DNA of 64,000 nt from Kitasatospora sp. A2-31 (lineage in GTDB: Bacteria; Actinomycetota; Actinomycetes; Streptomycetales; Streptomycetaceae). Below, one piece after another: positions 1-8,059 of this stretch (position 1 is its first letter; each line of letters begins with the position of its first letter). A program made the position numbers and the translations under genes. Below the pieces are notes generated by a model that saw only the letters and a program-made list of their open reading frames with translations, was not told where the DNA came from and did no database searches. The stretch is taken from contig NZ_JAKNTA010000012.1 of the NCBI RefSeq assembly GCF_022288725.1, positions 179,525 to 243,524 on the forward strand, read 5' to 3'.

Positions 1-1611
1 CTTCTCCCGGTCGACCGAGGGCATCACGAAGACGTGCACGTAGCTGCGGCGGGTGGACTCGTCGCCCGGGACCATCAGCACGTCCTGGGAGGAGAGCGAC
101 CACTTGGCCACCAGCTCCGGGCTGGGCTGGCGGAACCGCACGGTGACGGCGCCCGGAGTGCGGGCCGGCCAGAGCTCGACGCCCAGCTCCCGCTCCATCG
201 TCCGCAGGCGGCCCTCCAGGTAGCCGGCCAGCTCCTGGGCGCCGCGTATGCGGTCCACCTGGTCCTGGTAGGAGTGCCGGGACAGGTGGTCCCAGAGCAC
301 CAGCGGGGAGAAGCCGTTGCGGGAGCCGGCGAAGGTGGTGTCGGGTGCGCCGATGTAGTCCGGCTGCGAGGGCGGGGAGATCTGGTACTTCACCTTCGTC
401 ATGTAGATGCCGCACGGCCACGGCGCGCCGGGCCACTTGTGGCCGCTCATCGCGATCGAGGAGACCATGTCGACGTCGCCGAGCTCCGCGGTGGGCAGCC
501 GGATGCCGAAGTCGAACTCCGGCAGCTCGACCTCGGGGGCCCAGCCGTACGCATCCGGGTCCTGGGCGGCCATGCGCAGGAACGGCGCGTAGCCGGCGCC
601 CAGCGCGCCGTCCACGTGGATCCAGAAGCCGCGGCGGACGTCGACCAGCGGCTCGCCGGTGCGCGGGTCCTTGCCGTGGACCACCTCGCGGCGGACCAGG
701 CCGTGCCGCTCGAAGATCGGCAGCAGCCGCTCGCAGACCCGCCGGACGTCGTCGTGGGCGCCCTTGAAGGTGCTGCCGAGGTTCAGGTTGACGAAGACCG
801 GGTGGCCCTTCGCGGCGAAGAACTCGACCAGCACGGCCAGGGCGTCGACGTCGATCTCGCCGGGGCCGTCCCAGGAGCGGCCCGAGGGGCCCGGCGCGGA
901 GGGCACCTCGGTGGGCCACTCGCGGCGGCCGGTGGCGGGGTCGACCAGCGGGCACTCGTCGGCGTACTTCTCCAGGCCGACGGCGTGGAAGGTCTCGACG
1001 CCCAGGACGCGGACGGCCTTGGCGAAGGAGTAGTGGGTGTCCTCGGAGTAGAAGGCCACCGGGCGGTGGGCGTTCGGGTTGTCCCGGTCGGGCGCCGCCT
1101 GGACGTACCGCAGGGCGTCGAAGGGTGCGGCCGGCGGCTGGATCAGCGCCTTGCCGCTCAGGTAGTCCCGGGCGTTCCAGAGCGCGTACATGTTGCCCTC
1201 GGTGGAGCCCATGGAGAGCATGTAGCCCCAGTACGACTCGGGGTCGGCGGGGTCGTGCGGGCGCTCGGCGTGCCACAGCTTCGCGTAGTAGTCGAGCACC
1301 GAGCGTTCGATCACCTTGGTGTTCGGCTTGTAGCCGCCGCTCTGGAACGGGTCGCCGAGGTTGTTGATGTTGTTCGGCATGAACCGGGCCAGGTCCAGCG
1401 CGGTGCCCTGGATGTCCTGGGTGGCCTGGTAGCCCATCAGGTGCCGGCGCTTGCGCGTCAGGTACTCGTCCACCGTGTCCAGGGCGCGCAGCCGCTGGTC
1501 GTCGTCGAGGCCTGCGGCGGGGAGCACGAAGTCCCGGTCGTCCAGCTCCGCACCCGGGTCGACGGCGGGCGCGGCGGCGGGCGCGGCGGCGAAGGTGGCG
1601 GTGGGGCTCAT
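1..1611 (-). CDS. PLP-dependent group II amino acid decarboxylase (C-terminus outside window)
   Basis: This gene reads leftward from an ATG at 1611 and runs off the window edge, so at least 537 residues are present and the C-terminus is missing. The PLP-binding lysine lies in SGHKWPG, about residue 392, and the sequence FMPNNINNLGDPFQSGG and a clear HVDGALGAGY motif (the Asp that holds the pyridine nitrogen) mark the pyridoxal-dependent decarboxylase family (PF00282). Relatives are annotated as histidine, valine or glutamate decarboxylases, so the substrate is not settled here; cytosolic amine formation from an amino acid is the likely reaction. It is divergent from an Lrp/AsnC-type regulator with 180 bp between the starts, which suggests control by an amino acid signal. 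Upstream of the ATG there is no strong Shine-Dalgarno; the start was chosen because it is the first ATG before the conserved region. Confidence 0.85.
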   Translation of the reverse strand, partial: MSPTATFAAAPAAAPAVDPGAELDDRDFVLPAAGLDDDQRLRALDTVDEYLTRKRRHLMGYQATQDIQGTALDLARFMPNNINNLGDPFQSGGYKPNTKVIERSVLDYYAKLWHAERPHDPADPESYWGYMLSMGSTEGNMYALWNARDYLSGKALIQPPAAPFDALRYVQAAPDRDNPNAHRPVAFYSEDTHYSFAKAVRVLGVETFHAVGLEKYADECPLVDPATGRREWPTEVPSAPGPSGRSWDGPGEIDVDALAVLVEFFAAKGHPVFVNLNLGSTFKGAHDDVRRVCERLLPIFERHGLVRREVVHGKDPRTGEPLVDVRRGFWIHVDGALGAGYAPFLRMAAQDPDAYGWAPEVELPEFDFGIRLPTAELGDVDMVSSIAMSGHKWPGAPWPCGIYMTKVKYQISPPSQPDYIGAPDTTFAGSRNGFSPLVLWDHLSRHSYQDQVDRIRGAQELAGYLEGRLRTMERELGVELWPARTPGAVTVRFRQPSPELVAKWSLSSQDVLMVPGDESTRRSYVHVFVMPSVDREK

Positions 1612-1791
1612 GGCTGCGGCACTCCGGGGTCACAGGTCGGCCGGCCCGTGGGCGGGAACGGCGGAGGGCGTTCGCCGCTCGCGCCCCAGGATGGAACTTC
1701 TCGCCACCGGAGGGAAGGGTCTCCGAACATCATTCGGCCGCAGCCCGCACGATCTTGCGAATCCACGGAATCGGCTGGAATCCTGGGAGCC
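1612..1791. promoter_or_regulatory. Divergent promoter region of decarboxylase and Lrp-type regulator
   Basis: This 180-bp spacer separates the two divergent starts and is less GC-rich toward the regulator side (about 1725-1785). The hexamer GGAATC occurs twice about 10 bp apart near 1768 and 1778. Lrp/AsnC proteins usually bind their own divergent promoters, so binding here is an inference. No clear -10/-35 pair could be assigned. Confidence 0.4.
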
Positions 1792-2283
1792 GTGCCGAAC
1801 AATCCGCAGCCCCGCCGGGCGCCCGTCGACGACGTCGACCGGGCGATCATCCGCGCTCTGGCCGACAACGCCCGGTTGCCGAACAACGCCCTCGCCGAGG
1901 CGGTGGGCATCGCCCCCTCGACCTGCCTGGCCCGGGTGCGCGCGCTCCAGGAGCGCGGGATCATCCGGGGCTTCCGGGCCGAGGTCGACCCGGCGGCGAT
2001 CGGCCTTCCGCTGCAGGCGATGATCTCGGTCCGGCTCCGGGCGCACACCCGCGAGCAGAACGAGAGCTTCCGCAGCACCGCCCCCGACCTGCCGGGGGTG
2101 CTGGCGGTCTTCCACATGGCGGGCTCCGACGACTACCTGCTGCACGTCGGCGTCGCCGGCCCCGAGGCGCTGCGCGACTTCGTCGTCGACCACCTGACCA
2201 CCCATCCGGCGGTCGCCCAGACCCGGACCAATCTGATCTTCGAGCAGATACCGGGCCGCCGCTACCTCGCCCCCGAGCGGTGA
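1792..2283 (+). CDS. Lrp/AsnC family transcriptional regulator
   Basis: This 163-residue protein starts at a GTG directly after a GGGAG sequence, giving the usual Lrp length; longer in-frame extensions upstream are antisense to the decarboxylase and were dropped. The N-terminal winged helix-turn-helix covers about residues 13-65 (DVDRAIIRALADNARLP ... STCLARVRALQERGII), followed by the RAM/AsnC effector-binding domain (about 75-155) with the typical HMAGSDDYLLHV segment. These proteins act as dimers or octamers that sense amino acids in the cytosol. Its divergent neighbour is an amino acid decarboxylase, so local feed-forward control of that enzyme is the most likely job. It is convergent with the following hydrolase across a strong hairpin. 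Confidence 0.9.
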   Translation: MPNNPQPRRAPVDDVDRAIIRALADNARLPNNALAEAVGIAPSTCLARVRALQERGIIRGFRAEVDPAAIGLPLQAMISVRLRAHTREQNESFRSTAPDLPGVLAVFHMAGSDDYLLHVGVAGPEALRDFVVDHLTTHPAVAQTRTNLIFEQIPGRRYLAPER

Positions 2284-2288
2284 GGTCC

Positions 2289-2324
2289 CCGGCAGCGGCC
2301 GCCCCGGCGGGCGGCCGCTGCCGG
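2289..2324. terminator. Bidirectional hairpin terminator
   Basis: The arms 2289-2304 and 2309-2324 are perfect 16-nt inverted repeats with a 4-nt loop. The hairpin sits between the convergent Lrp-type gene and the hydrolase gene and can serve both. There is no long T-tract, as is common in streptomycetes. Confidence 0.8.
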
Positions 2325-2328
2325 CCGG

Positions 2329-3987
2329 CTACCGGAGGACGCCGCGGACCGCCTCGGGGTCGGTCGGCGCGAGCGGGGCCGCGTCCGCGCCGGCCGTGGC
2401 CGTCTTGGCGGTGGCCGCCGGCGGCGGGGTGACGAGGACCGGGGCGGGCTCCGGGGTGGGGGCGCAGGTCTTGGCGATCCGGCCGTCGCCCTTGGGCAGG
2501 CTGCCGTCCCGGAGGTAGGCGGTGAAGGTGTCGTCCAGGCAGGCGTTGCCGCGGAAGAGGATCTCGTGGAAGCTGCCGCCGGTCTGGACGACCAGCTTCG
2601 AACCGGGCAGTGCGTCGCGCATGGCGAGACCGCCTTCGTAGGGGGTGGCGGCGTCCTCGGTGGCCTGGAAGAGCAGCACGGGCGGCAGGCCCTTGCCGGT
2701 GATCTTCAGCCGGCCCGCCTGATTGCCCTGGTAGGGCCAGAACATGCAGGCGGCGTTGTACCACATGTTGTTATAGGTGTAGAAGGGCGCCACGGCGTTC
2801 ACCGCTGCCTGGTCCTTCTTCCAGAACTCCCAGTCCCGCGGCCAGGCGTTCTCGGTGCACTGCGTCGCGTTGTACGCCGGGAAGGCGCCGTCGTCGGCGC
2901 CGGGCGCGGCGTAGCGGTTGTAGGCGATGGACAGCGGCCGGGTGTCGTGCTGGTTCACGAAGGCCGAGAGCACGGTGGCCATCCGCGGCCAGCGCAGGAA
3001 GTTGTAGCCACCGCTGTAGAAGGTGTCGTCCAGTTCGGCCGGGCCGATCCTGCCGGGGGCGGGGTCGGCCGCCACCGGCTCGGCCCGCAGGGCGTCCTGG
3101 ACCCGGTAGTACGCCTGGACGACGCCGGCCGGGTCGGTGCCGAGGTGGTAGACCGCGTCGGCCTTGGCCGTCCAGGCCGCGAAGGCCTCGAAGCGGCGCT
3201 GGTGCTCCTTGTCCTGGAGGATGTTGTGGTCGTACCAGCTGATCGTCGGGCCCACGATGCTGTCGAGGACCATCCGCTTGACGCGCGAGGGGAAGAGCTG
3301 GCCGTAGGTGGAGCCCAGCGAGGTGCCCCAGGAGCCGCCGTAGAAGCTGATCCGGCGCGCTCCGAGCGCCCGGCGGATGCTGTCCATGTCGCGCGCGCTG
3401 TCGACGGTGGTCATGTGCGGCAGCAGCCAGGACCAGTCGGCCGCGCAGTCGGCGGCGTACCCGGCCGCCTTCGACAGCCAGGCCTTCGTCGTACCCCGGT
3501 CCACCTGGTAGTCGGGCCGCTCGGCCTCGAAGTAGTGGGGGTCGCAGACGACGTGGGGCTCGCTGCCGTTGGTGCCGCGCGGGTCGAAGCCGATCCAGTC
3601 GTAGGTCGAGGCGACGTCCGCCGGGAGCTGGCCGGAGAGGGAGGCGGGCATCCAGAGGCCGGAGATCCCGGGTCCGCCGGGGTTGAGCAGGATCGGGCCC
3701 TGCTGCTTCTCCTTGGGGGCGGTGGCCGGGAGCCGGTCGACCTTGATCTTGATCTTGCGGCCGTGCGGGTCCGCGTAGTCGACCGGGACCTCCAGCAACG
3801 CGCACTGGAGCGCGGGCGTGGCGGGGTCGTTGCAGGAGCTCCAGACGAGCTTCCCCTGCCCGGTGTCCTCGGGGGCGGCGGCCACCGCGTCGGGGCCGAC
3901 GGGCTCGGCGTCGGCGGCCGCGCCGCCGAACGCGGCGACGGCCACGGCGGCCGAGAGCAGGGCGATGACTTTTCTCATGGGGAGCAT
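2329..3987 (-). CDS. Secreted alpha/beta-hydrolase, tripeptidyl aminopeptidase (TAP/Slp) family
   Basis: This 552-residue protein begins with a signal peptide: two basic residues (MRK), a hydrophobic Ala/Val/Leu stretch and an Ala-rich cleavage zone near residues 22-28, so it is predicted to be exported. The mature part has the S33/TAP arrangement: an oxyanion region around NPGGPG (about 103-108), the nucleophile elbow GGSWG with Ser about 219, a C-terminal Asp in the TEDAATPYEG segment and the His in GGSFHEIL. Cysteines near the C-terminus fit the C-terminal TAP domain. The family removes tri- or dipeptides from peptide N-termini outside the cell. The tail after about residue 500 is Pro/Ala/Thr-rich low-complexity sequence. 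Two starts are possible, ATG 3987 and ATG 3978; neither has a good Shine-Dalgarno. A 25-bp palindrome touches the first start. Confidence 0.88.
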   Translation of the reverse strand: MLPMRKVIALLSAAVAVAAFGGAAADAEPVGPDAVAAAPEDTGQGKLVWSSCNDPATPALQCALLEVPVDYADPHGRKIKIKVDRLPATAPKEKQQGPILLNPGGPGISGLWMPASLSGQLPADVASTYDWIGFDPRGTNGSEPHVVCDPHYFEAERPDYQVDRGTTKAWLSKAAGYAADCAADWSWLLPHMTTVDSARDMDSIRRALGARRISFYGGSWGTSLGSTYGQLFPSRVKRMVLDSIVGPTISWYDHNILQDKEHQRRFEAFAAWTAKADAVYHLGTDPAGVVQAYYRVQDALRAEPVAADPAPGRIGPAELDDTFYSGGYNFLRWPRMATVLSAFVNQHDTRPLSIAYNRYAAPGADDGAFPAYNATQCTENAWPRDWEFWKKDQAAVNAVAPFYTYNNMWYNAACMFWPYQGNQAGRLKITGKGLPPVLLFQATEDAATPYEGGLAMRDALPGSKLVVQTGGSFHEILFRGNACLDDTFTAYLRDGSLPKGDGRIAKTCAPTPEPAPVLVTPPPAATAKTATAGADAAPLAPTDPEAVRGVLR

Positions 3988-4012
3988 GATGTGATATGTG
4001 CAATATCACATC
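3988..4012. promoter_or_regulatory. 25-bp perfect palindrome, candidate operator of the hydrolase gene
   Basis: The sequence is an inverted repeat with 10-nt arms (GATGTGATAT and its complement) and a 5-nt centre. It is AT-rich in a very GC-rich region and lies immediately upstream of the ATG at 3987, in the 43-bp gap after the ATPase gene. Its position would let a bound dimeric regulator block the promoter or leader of the hydrolase gene. The cognate regulator is not recognisable from this window. Confidence 0.6.
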
Positions 4013-4030
4013 TACAGTACTGACCGGACG

Positions 4031-6793
4031 TTACGAAGCTGTGATGGACGGGGAGTTGGGCCCCCCTTGCCCGCCGGCCGGCAGGAGGGGCCCACGGCGG
4101 CGGGCGAGGAACTTGCCCACTTCCCAGAGCAGCAGCAGCGCGAGCGCGGCCAGCAGCGCCCAGCCGAACTGCCGGGCGTCGAGCTCGGTGGTGCCGAGGA
4201 TGCGGCGGAACGCGTCCGTCTGCGTCACCAGCACCGCCAGGACGAACTCCGCCAGGGCCGCCAGGTTCATCTGCTTGCTGTCGAAGGTGTGCGTGCTCAG
4301 CGCCGACGCACGTTCGCTGCGGCACTCGAACGCCGCCACGATCAGGCAGAGCGCGAAGGCGGTGAACGCGATCGAGTTGCCGATGTGAACGCTGCCGTAG
4401 TGACGCTCCCCCAGCTTGATCAAACCGAGCAGCGCGGCCGTGACCGCCAGCCCGGCCAGCCCCACGGTGACCACCACGGGCCTGGTCAGCACCGACTCGC
4501 CGCGCGGGCGCGGGGTGCGCGCCATCAGCCCCGGGCTCTCCCGGTCGAAGCCGAGCGCGAAGCCGAACGGGGCGTTGACCACGAAGTGGATCCAGAGCAC
4601 CTGCGGCGGGGTGAACGGCTCGCCGGCCGCGATGTCGAGGACGGTGGCGCCGAGGAAGGTCAGCACGAAGGCGACCAGCAGCAGGAGGACGAAGCGGATG
4701 TACTTGGTCAGGTTGTCGTAGAGCTTCCGGCCCTCCGCCACGGCGTGCACGATGGTGGCGAAGTTGTCGTCGGCGAGCACCATCCGGCTGGCGTTCTTGG
4801 CCACGTCGGTGCCGCTGCCCATCGCGATGCCGATGTCGGCGGCCTTGATCGCCGGCGCGTCGTTGACGCCGTCGCCGGTCATCGCGACCACGTCGCCCTT
4901 CTTCTTGAGCGTGTCGGCGAGCAGCACCTTGTGCTCCGGTGCCACCCGGCCGACCACGCCGATGCCGTCGATCCGGGCCAGCCGCTCGTGCTCGGGCAGC
5001 GCCGCGAAGTCCGCACCGAGCACGGCCTCGCCGGGGATGCCGAGCTGCCGGGCGATGGCCGCGCCGGTGGTCACGTCGTCGCCCGTCACCATGCGGACCC
5101 GGATGTGGGCGGCCTGCGCGCTGGCGACGGCGTCCTTGGACTCCGCGCGCGGCGGGTCGACCATGCCGACCAGGCTGGTCATCCGCAACCCGGTGACGTA
5201 GCCCAGCAGGTCGCCCTCGGGGTCGAAGTCCGCCGGGTCGAGGTCCCGGAACGCTGCGGCCATCACCCGGCGGCCCTCGGCGCCCATCCGGGCGACCTGC
5301 GCCTCGGCGCGCCCGCGCAGGTCCGCGTCCCAGGCGATGCCCGTCCCTTCGGCGAGCGCCGTGGTGGCCCGCGACGTCACCGCGGGCGCGGCGCCCTTGA
5401 CGAAGCACCGCACCACCCGCCGGCCGCCCGCGTCCACCGCGTCGGTGAAGACCGCCATCAGCTTGTAGGTCGGGTCGAACGGCAGCGTGGCGAGCCGCGG
5501 GTACCGCTCGCGGCTCGCCTCGATGTCCAGCCCGGCCTTGTGCCCGAGCACGAGCAGCGCACCCTCGGTGGGATCGCCCACCACCTCGCCGTCCACCAGC
5601 TGGGCGTCGTTGGCGATCAGGAACGGCAGGACGGCGCCCTCGACGTCCGCCGAGGCCCCCGCGACGTGGTGGATCCGGCCGTCGAGGCGGTAGCCGGTGC
5701 CGGAGACGGTGTAGCGGTCGGTGGGGCTGAGCACCTCGACGACGGTGACCTGGTTCATCGTCAGGGTGCCGGTCTTGTCCGAGTTGATCGCCGAGGTGAA
5801 GCCGAGCGTCTCGACGGAGGGCAGTTCCTTCACGATCGCGTTGCGTCTGGCCAGGCTGAGGCTGCCGACCGAGAGGATGACCTGGCTGACGGTCGGCAGC
5901 GCCTCCGGAATGGCGGCGATGGCCAGCGACACGGCGCTCACGAACAGGGCGTCCCACGCCTGCCCGCGGCTGCGGCCCAGCGCGAACATCACGACCATGG
6001 TCAGTCCGGCCGCGCCCGCGATCCACAGCGTCAGGGTGTTGAGCTCGCGGGTGAGCGGCGACTGCTCCTTCTCCGTCGCCGAGAGCATCCCGGAGATCTT
6101 GCCCAGCTCGGTGGCGGAGCCGGTCGCGGTGATCACGAGCAGTCCGCTGCCGTGGGTGACCGGGGTGTTCATGAACGCCATGTTCGACTGCTCGCCCGGC
6201 GCCAGCCGCTCCCCCGGCACGATGCCGGTGTCCTTCACCGCCGGCACGCTCTCACCGGTCAGCGCCGACTCGTCGATCTGCAGGGCGGTGGCCCGCACGA
6301 TCCGCCCGTCCGCCGGCACCTGGTCGCCCGCCGAGACGAGCACGACGTCGCCCACGACCAGCCCCTCGGCCGGGATCTCCGACTCGGCGCCGTCCCGCCG
6401 GACCCGGGCGGTCGCCTTCATCATCGACTTCAGCGCGTTCATCGCGCTCTCGGCCTTGCCCTCCTGGCGCAGGCCCACCACCGCGTTGAACAACGTCAGG
6501 ACGACGAGCAGGATGCCGGTGGACCACTCCCCGATCACCAGCGAGACCACCGCGGCCGCCACCAGGATGAGCTGCATGTAGCTGCGGTACTGGTCGAGGA
6601 AACGCAGCCAGCCGGGCCTCGGCCGCTCCTCCGGCAGCGCGTTCGGCCCGTTCGCGGCGAGCAGCCCGGCCGCCCGGGCGGCGCTCAGCCCCGTGGACGG
6701 ATCCACCCCGAGCCGGGCGGCGGTCTCCTCGGCGGACCGTGCGTACCACGGTGTCCCGGCATCCGCTCCCGGCGGCTCGGTCGGCTCGGCCAT
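4031..6793 (-). CDS. Cation-transporting P-type ATPase (P2-like)
   Basis: This 920-residue membrane pump starts at ATG 6793 behind a good GGAGGAG ribosome site. The order is: N-terminal cation ATPase domain (about 20-90), paired membrane helices near 75-120, actuator domain with the TGES loop (about 195), helices with the IPEALP motif (about 300), phosphorylation site SDKTGTLT with Asp about 339, nucleotide domain, hinge TGDGVNDAP, and four or more C-terminal helices. Family rules give an aspartyl-phosphate cycle that drives cations across the plasma membrane. Odd points: the residue before SDKTGT is Asn rather than the usual Cys, and the sixth-helix motif reads WIHFVVNAPFG where Ca-ATPases have an Asn...Asp pair. 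The ion is therefore open. A PPK2 gene lies 62 bp upstream on the same strand and is probably co-transcribed. Confidence 0.88.
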   Translation of the reverse strand: MAEPTEPPGADAGTPWYARSAEETAARLGVDPSTGLSAARAAGLLAANGPNALPEERPRPGWLRFLDQYRSYMQLILVAAAVVSLVIGEWSTGILLVVLTLFNAVVGLRQEGKAESAMNALKSMMKATARVRRDGAESEIPAEGLVVGDVVLVSAGDQVPADGRIVRATALQIDESALTGESVPAVKDTGIVPGERLAPGEQSNMAFMNTPVTHGSGLLVITATGSATELGKISGMLSATEKEQSPLTRELNTLTLWIAGAAGLTMVVMFALGRSRGQAWDALFVSAVSLAIAAIPEALPTVSQVILSVGSLSLARRNAIVKELPSVETLGFTSAINSDKTGTLTMNQVTVVEVLSPTDRYTVSGTGYRLDGRIHHVAGASADVEGAVLPFLIANDAQLVDGEVVGDPTEGALLVLGHKAGLDIEASRERYPRLATLPFDPTYKLMAVFTDAVDAGGRRVVRCFVKGAAPAVTSRATTALAEGTGIAWDADLRGRAEAQVARMGAEGRRVMAAAFRDLDPADFDPEGDLLGYVTGLRMTSLVGMVDPPRAESKDAVASAQAAHIRVRMVTGDDVTTGAAIARQLGIPGEAVLGADFAALPEHERLARIDGIGVVGRVAPEHKVLLADTLKKKGDVVAMTGDGVNDAPAIKAADIGIAMGSGTDVAKNASRMVLADDNFATIVHAVAEGRKLYDNLTKYIRFVLLLLVAFVLTFLGATVLDIAAGEPFTPPQVLWIHFVVNAPFGFALGFDRESPGLMARTPRPRGESVLTRPVVVTVGLAGLAVTAALLGLIKLGERHYGSVHIGNSIAFTAFALCLIVAAFECRSERASALSTHTFDSKQMNLAALAEFVLAVLVTQTDAFRRILGTTELDARQFGWALLAALALLLLWEVGKFLARRRGPLLPAGGQGGPNSPSITAS

Positions 6794-6855
6794 CTCTCGC
6801 TCCTCCTGTCCGGGTCCGGTACCGGCCCGGCGGCCGGACCACTCGGCCGGACCGC

Positions 6856-7803
6856 TCAGCCGGCCCGGTGGCGCGCCGCGTACGGGTCGCGCTCGGCGCC
6901 GTGCGGGGCCTCGGCCTCCAGCTGCCGCTTGGCGGCCCGGAGCTCCTTCAGGGCCGCCCGGCCGACCGTCGGGTACTGCGGATCGATCTCCATCAGGGTG
7001 TGCGCGAGCACCGCCGCGGCGCAGATGCGGGCGAACCACTTGCGGTCGGCCGGCACCACGTACCAGGGGGCCCAGGGCGTGCTGGTGGCCGACAGCATCT
7101 CGGAGAACGCCTCCTGGTACTCGTCCCAGTGCGCGCGCTCGCGGATGTCGGCCGCGGAGAACTTCCAGTTCTTCTCCGGCAGGTCGATCCGCTTCAGGAA
7201 GCGGATGCGCTGCTCCTCCTCGGAGAGGTTCAGGAAGACCTTCACCACCTTGAACCCGTTGTCGGTGAGGTAACGCTCCCAGTCGTTGATCTCGCGGAAG
7301 CGGCGGCGCCAGATCTCCCGGCCGCGCGCCTCCGCCGGCAGCCGCTGCCGGTCGAGGTTCTCCGGGTGGACGCGCACCACCAGGACCTCCTCGTAGTGCG
7401 ACCGGTTGAAGATGGCGATGTCCCCGCGGGCCGGCAGCCGCTGCGCGTACCGCCACAGGTAGTCGTGGTCGAGCTCCTCCGCGGACGGCACCTTGAAACT
7501 GCTCACGTGCACGCCCTGCGGGTTCACCCCGCTCATGACGTGGCGGATCGTCCCGTCCTTGCCGCCCGCGTCGAGCGCCTGGAGGCAGAGCAGCACCCCG
7601 TGGGTGTCCTGGGCGGCCAGCCGCGCCTGGTACTCCGCCAGCAGCTCCACCCCGGCGCGGAGCAGCTCCGCGCCGTCCCGCTTCCTCAGTCCCGCCTTGT
7701 AGCGCGGGTCGAAGTCCCGCGCGAGGTCCACCGTCGCCCCCGGCTCCACCCGCAACGGCTCGATGAACTCCGCTATGCGCTCGGCCGTCCGCCTGTCCGC
7801 CAT
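6856..7803 (-). CDS. Polyphosphate kinase 2 (PPK2) family protein
   Basis: This 315-residue cytosolic enzyme starts at ATG 7803; a longer reading to 7947 adds low-complexity sequence only. The P-loop-type Walker A lies in LDAGGKDGTIRH (about residue 70-82), the Walker B region in GDIAIFNRSHYEEVLV, and the lid carries conserved Arg residues (about RIRFLKRIDLPEKNWKF). PPK2 enzymes move phosphate between polyphosphate and nucleotides, either charging NDP/NMP or making polyphosphate; which class applies cannot be settled by eye, though length and motifs fit single-domain PPK2. It is followed on the same strand by a P-type ATPase. Confidence 0.88.
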   Translation of the reverse strand: MADRRTAERIAEFIEPLRVEPGATVDLARDFDPRYKAGLRKRDGAELLRAGVELLAEYQARLAAQDTHGVLLCLQALDAGGKDGTIRHVMSGVNPQGVHVSSFKVPSAEELDHDYLWRYAQRLPARGDIAIFNRSHYEEVLVVRVHPENLDRQRLPAEARGREIWRRRFREINDWERYLTDNGFKVVKVFLNLSEEEQRIRFLKRIDLPEKNWKFSAADIRERAHWDEYQEAFSEMLSATSTPWAPWYVVPADRKWFARICAAAVLAHTLMEIDPQYPTVGRAALKELRAAKRQLEAEAPHGAERDPYAARHRAG

Positions 7804-8003
7804 CGCCCGCACCACCCTCTCGTCGGTCCGGCCGGTAACGCCCCCCGACGGCCCGGAGCACCGGGCGCCGCGGCCGGTCCGCACCGCCCGCGGCCGGCGA
7901 TCCCGGTGACCCGTTGCCACCCTCGGACCTGCGGCGGCGGCCGGCAACCGTGCTGGGCCATCCGGGTTGCGGCGCCCGTTCCGGGCACCGGGCCGGCGGG
8001 TCC

Positions 8004-8059
8004 AGGGCCTCTCTCTCGGATCCTGCCGGGCGGGCGACAGGATCCGGAGGAGAGGCCCT
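8004..8059 (-). terminator. Long hairpin terminator of the SpoIIE-type gene
   Basis: Arms 8004-8025 and 8038-8059 pair at 19 of 22 positions around a 12-nt loop. The stem begins inside the TAG stop codon of the leftward phosphatase gene, so it should end that transcript. The rest of the gap to the PPK2 start (7804-8003) shows no gene. Confidence 0.75.

Noticed and set aside
34..1791. Long + strand open frame running into the Lrp-type gene
   Set aside because: It is antisense to the clear PLP decarboxylase; only the part from GTG 1792 is real.
3998..7273. 1091-codon + strand frame across the ATPase and PPK2 genes
   Set aside because: Antisense to two well-supported genes; the translation has no domain.
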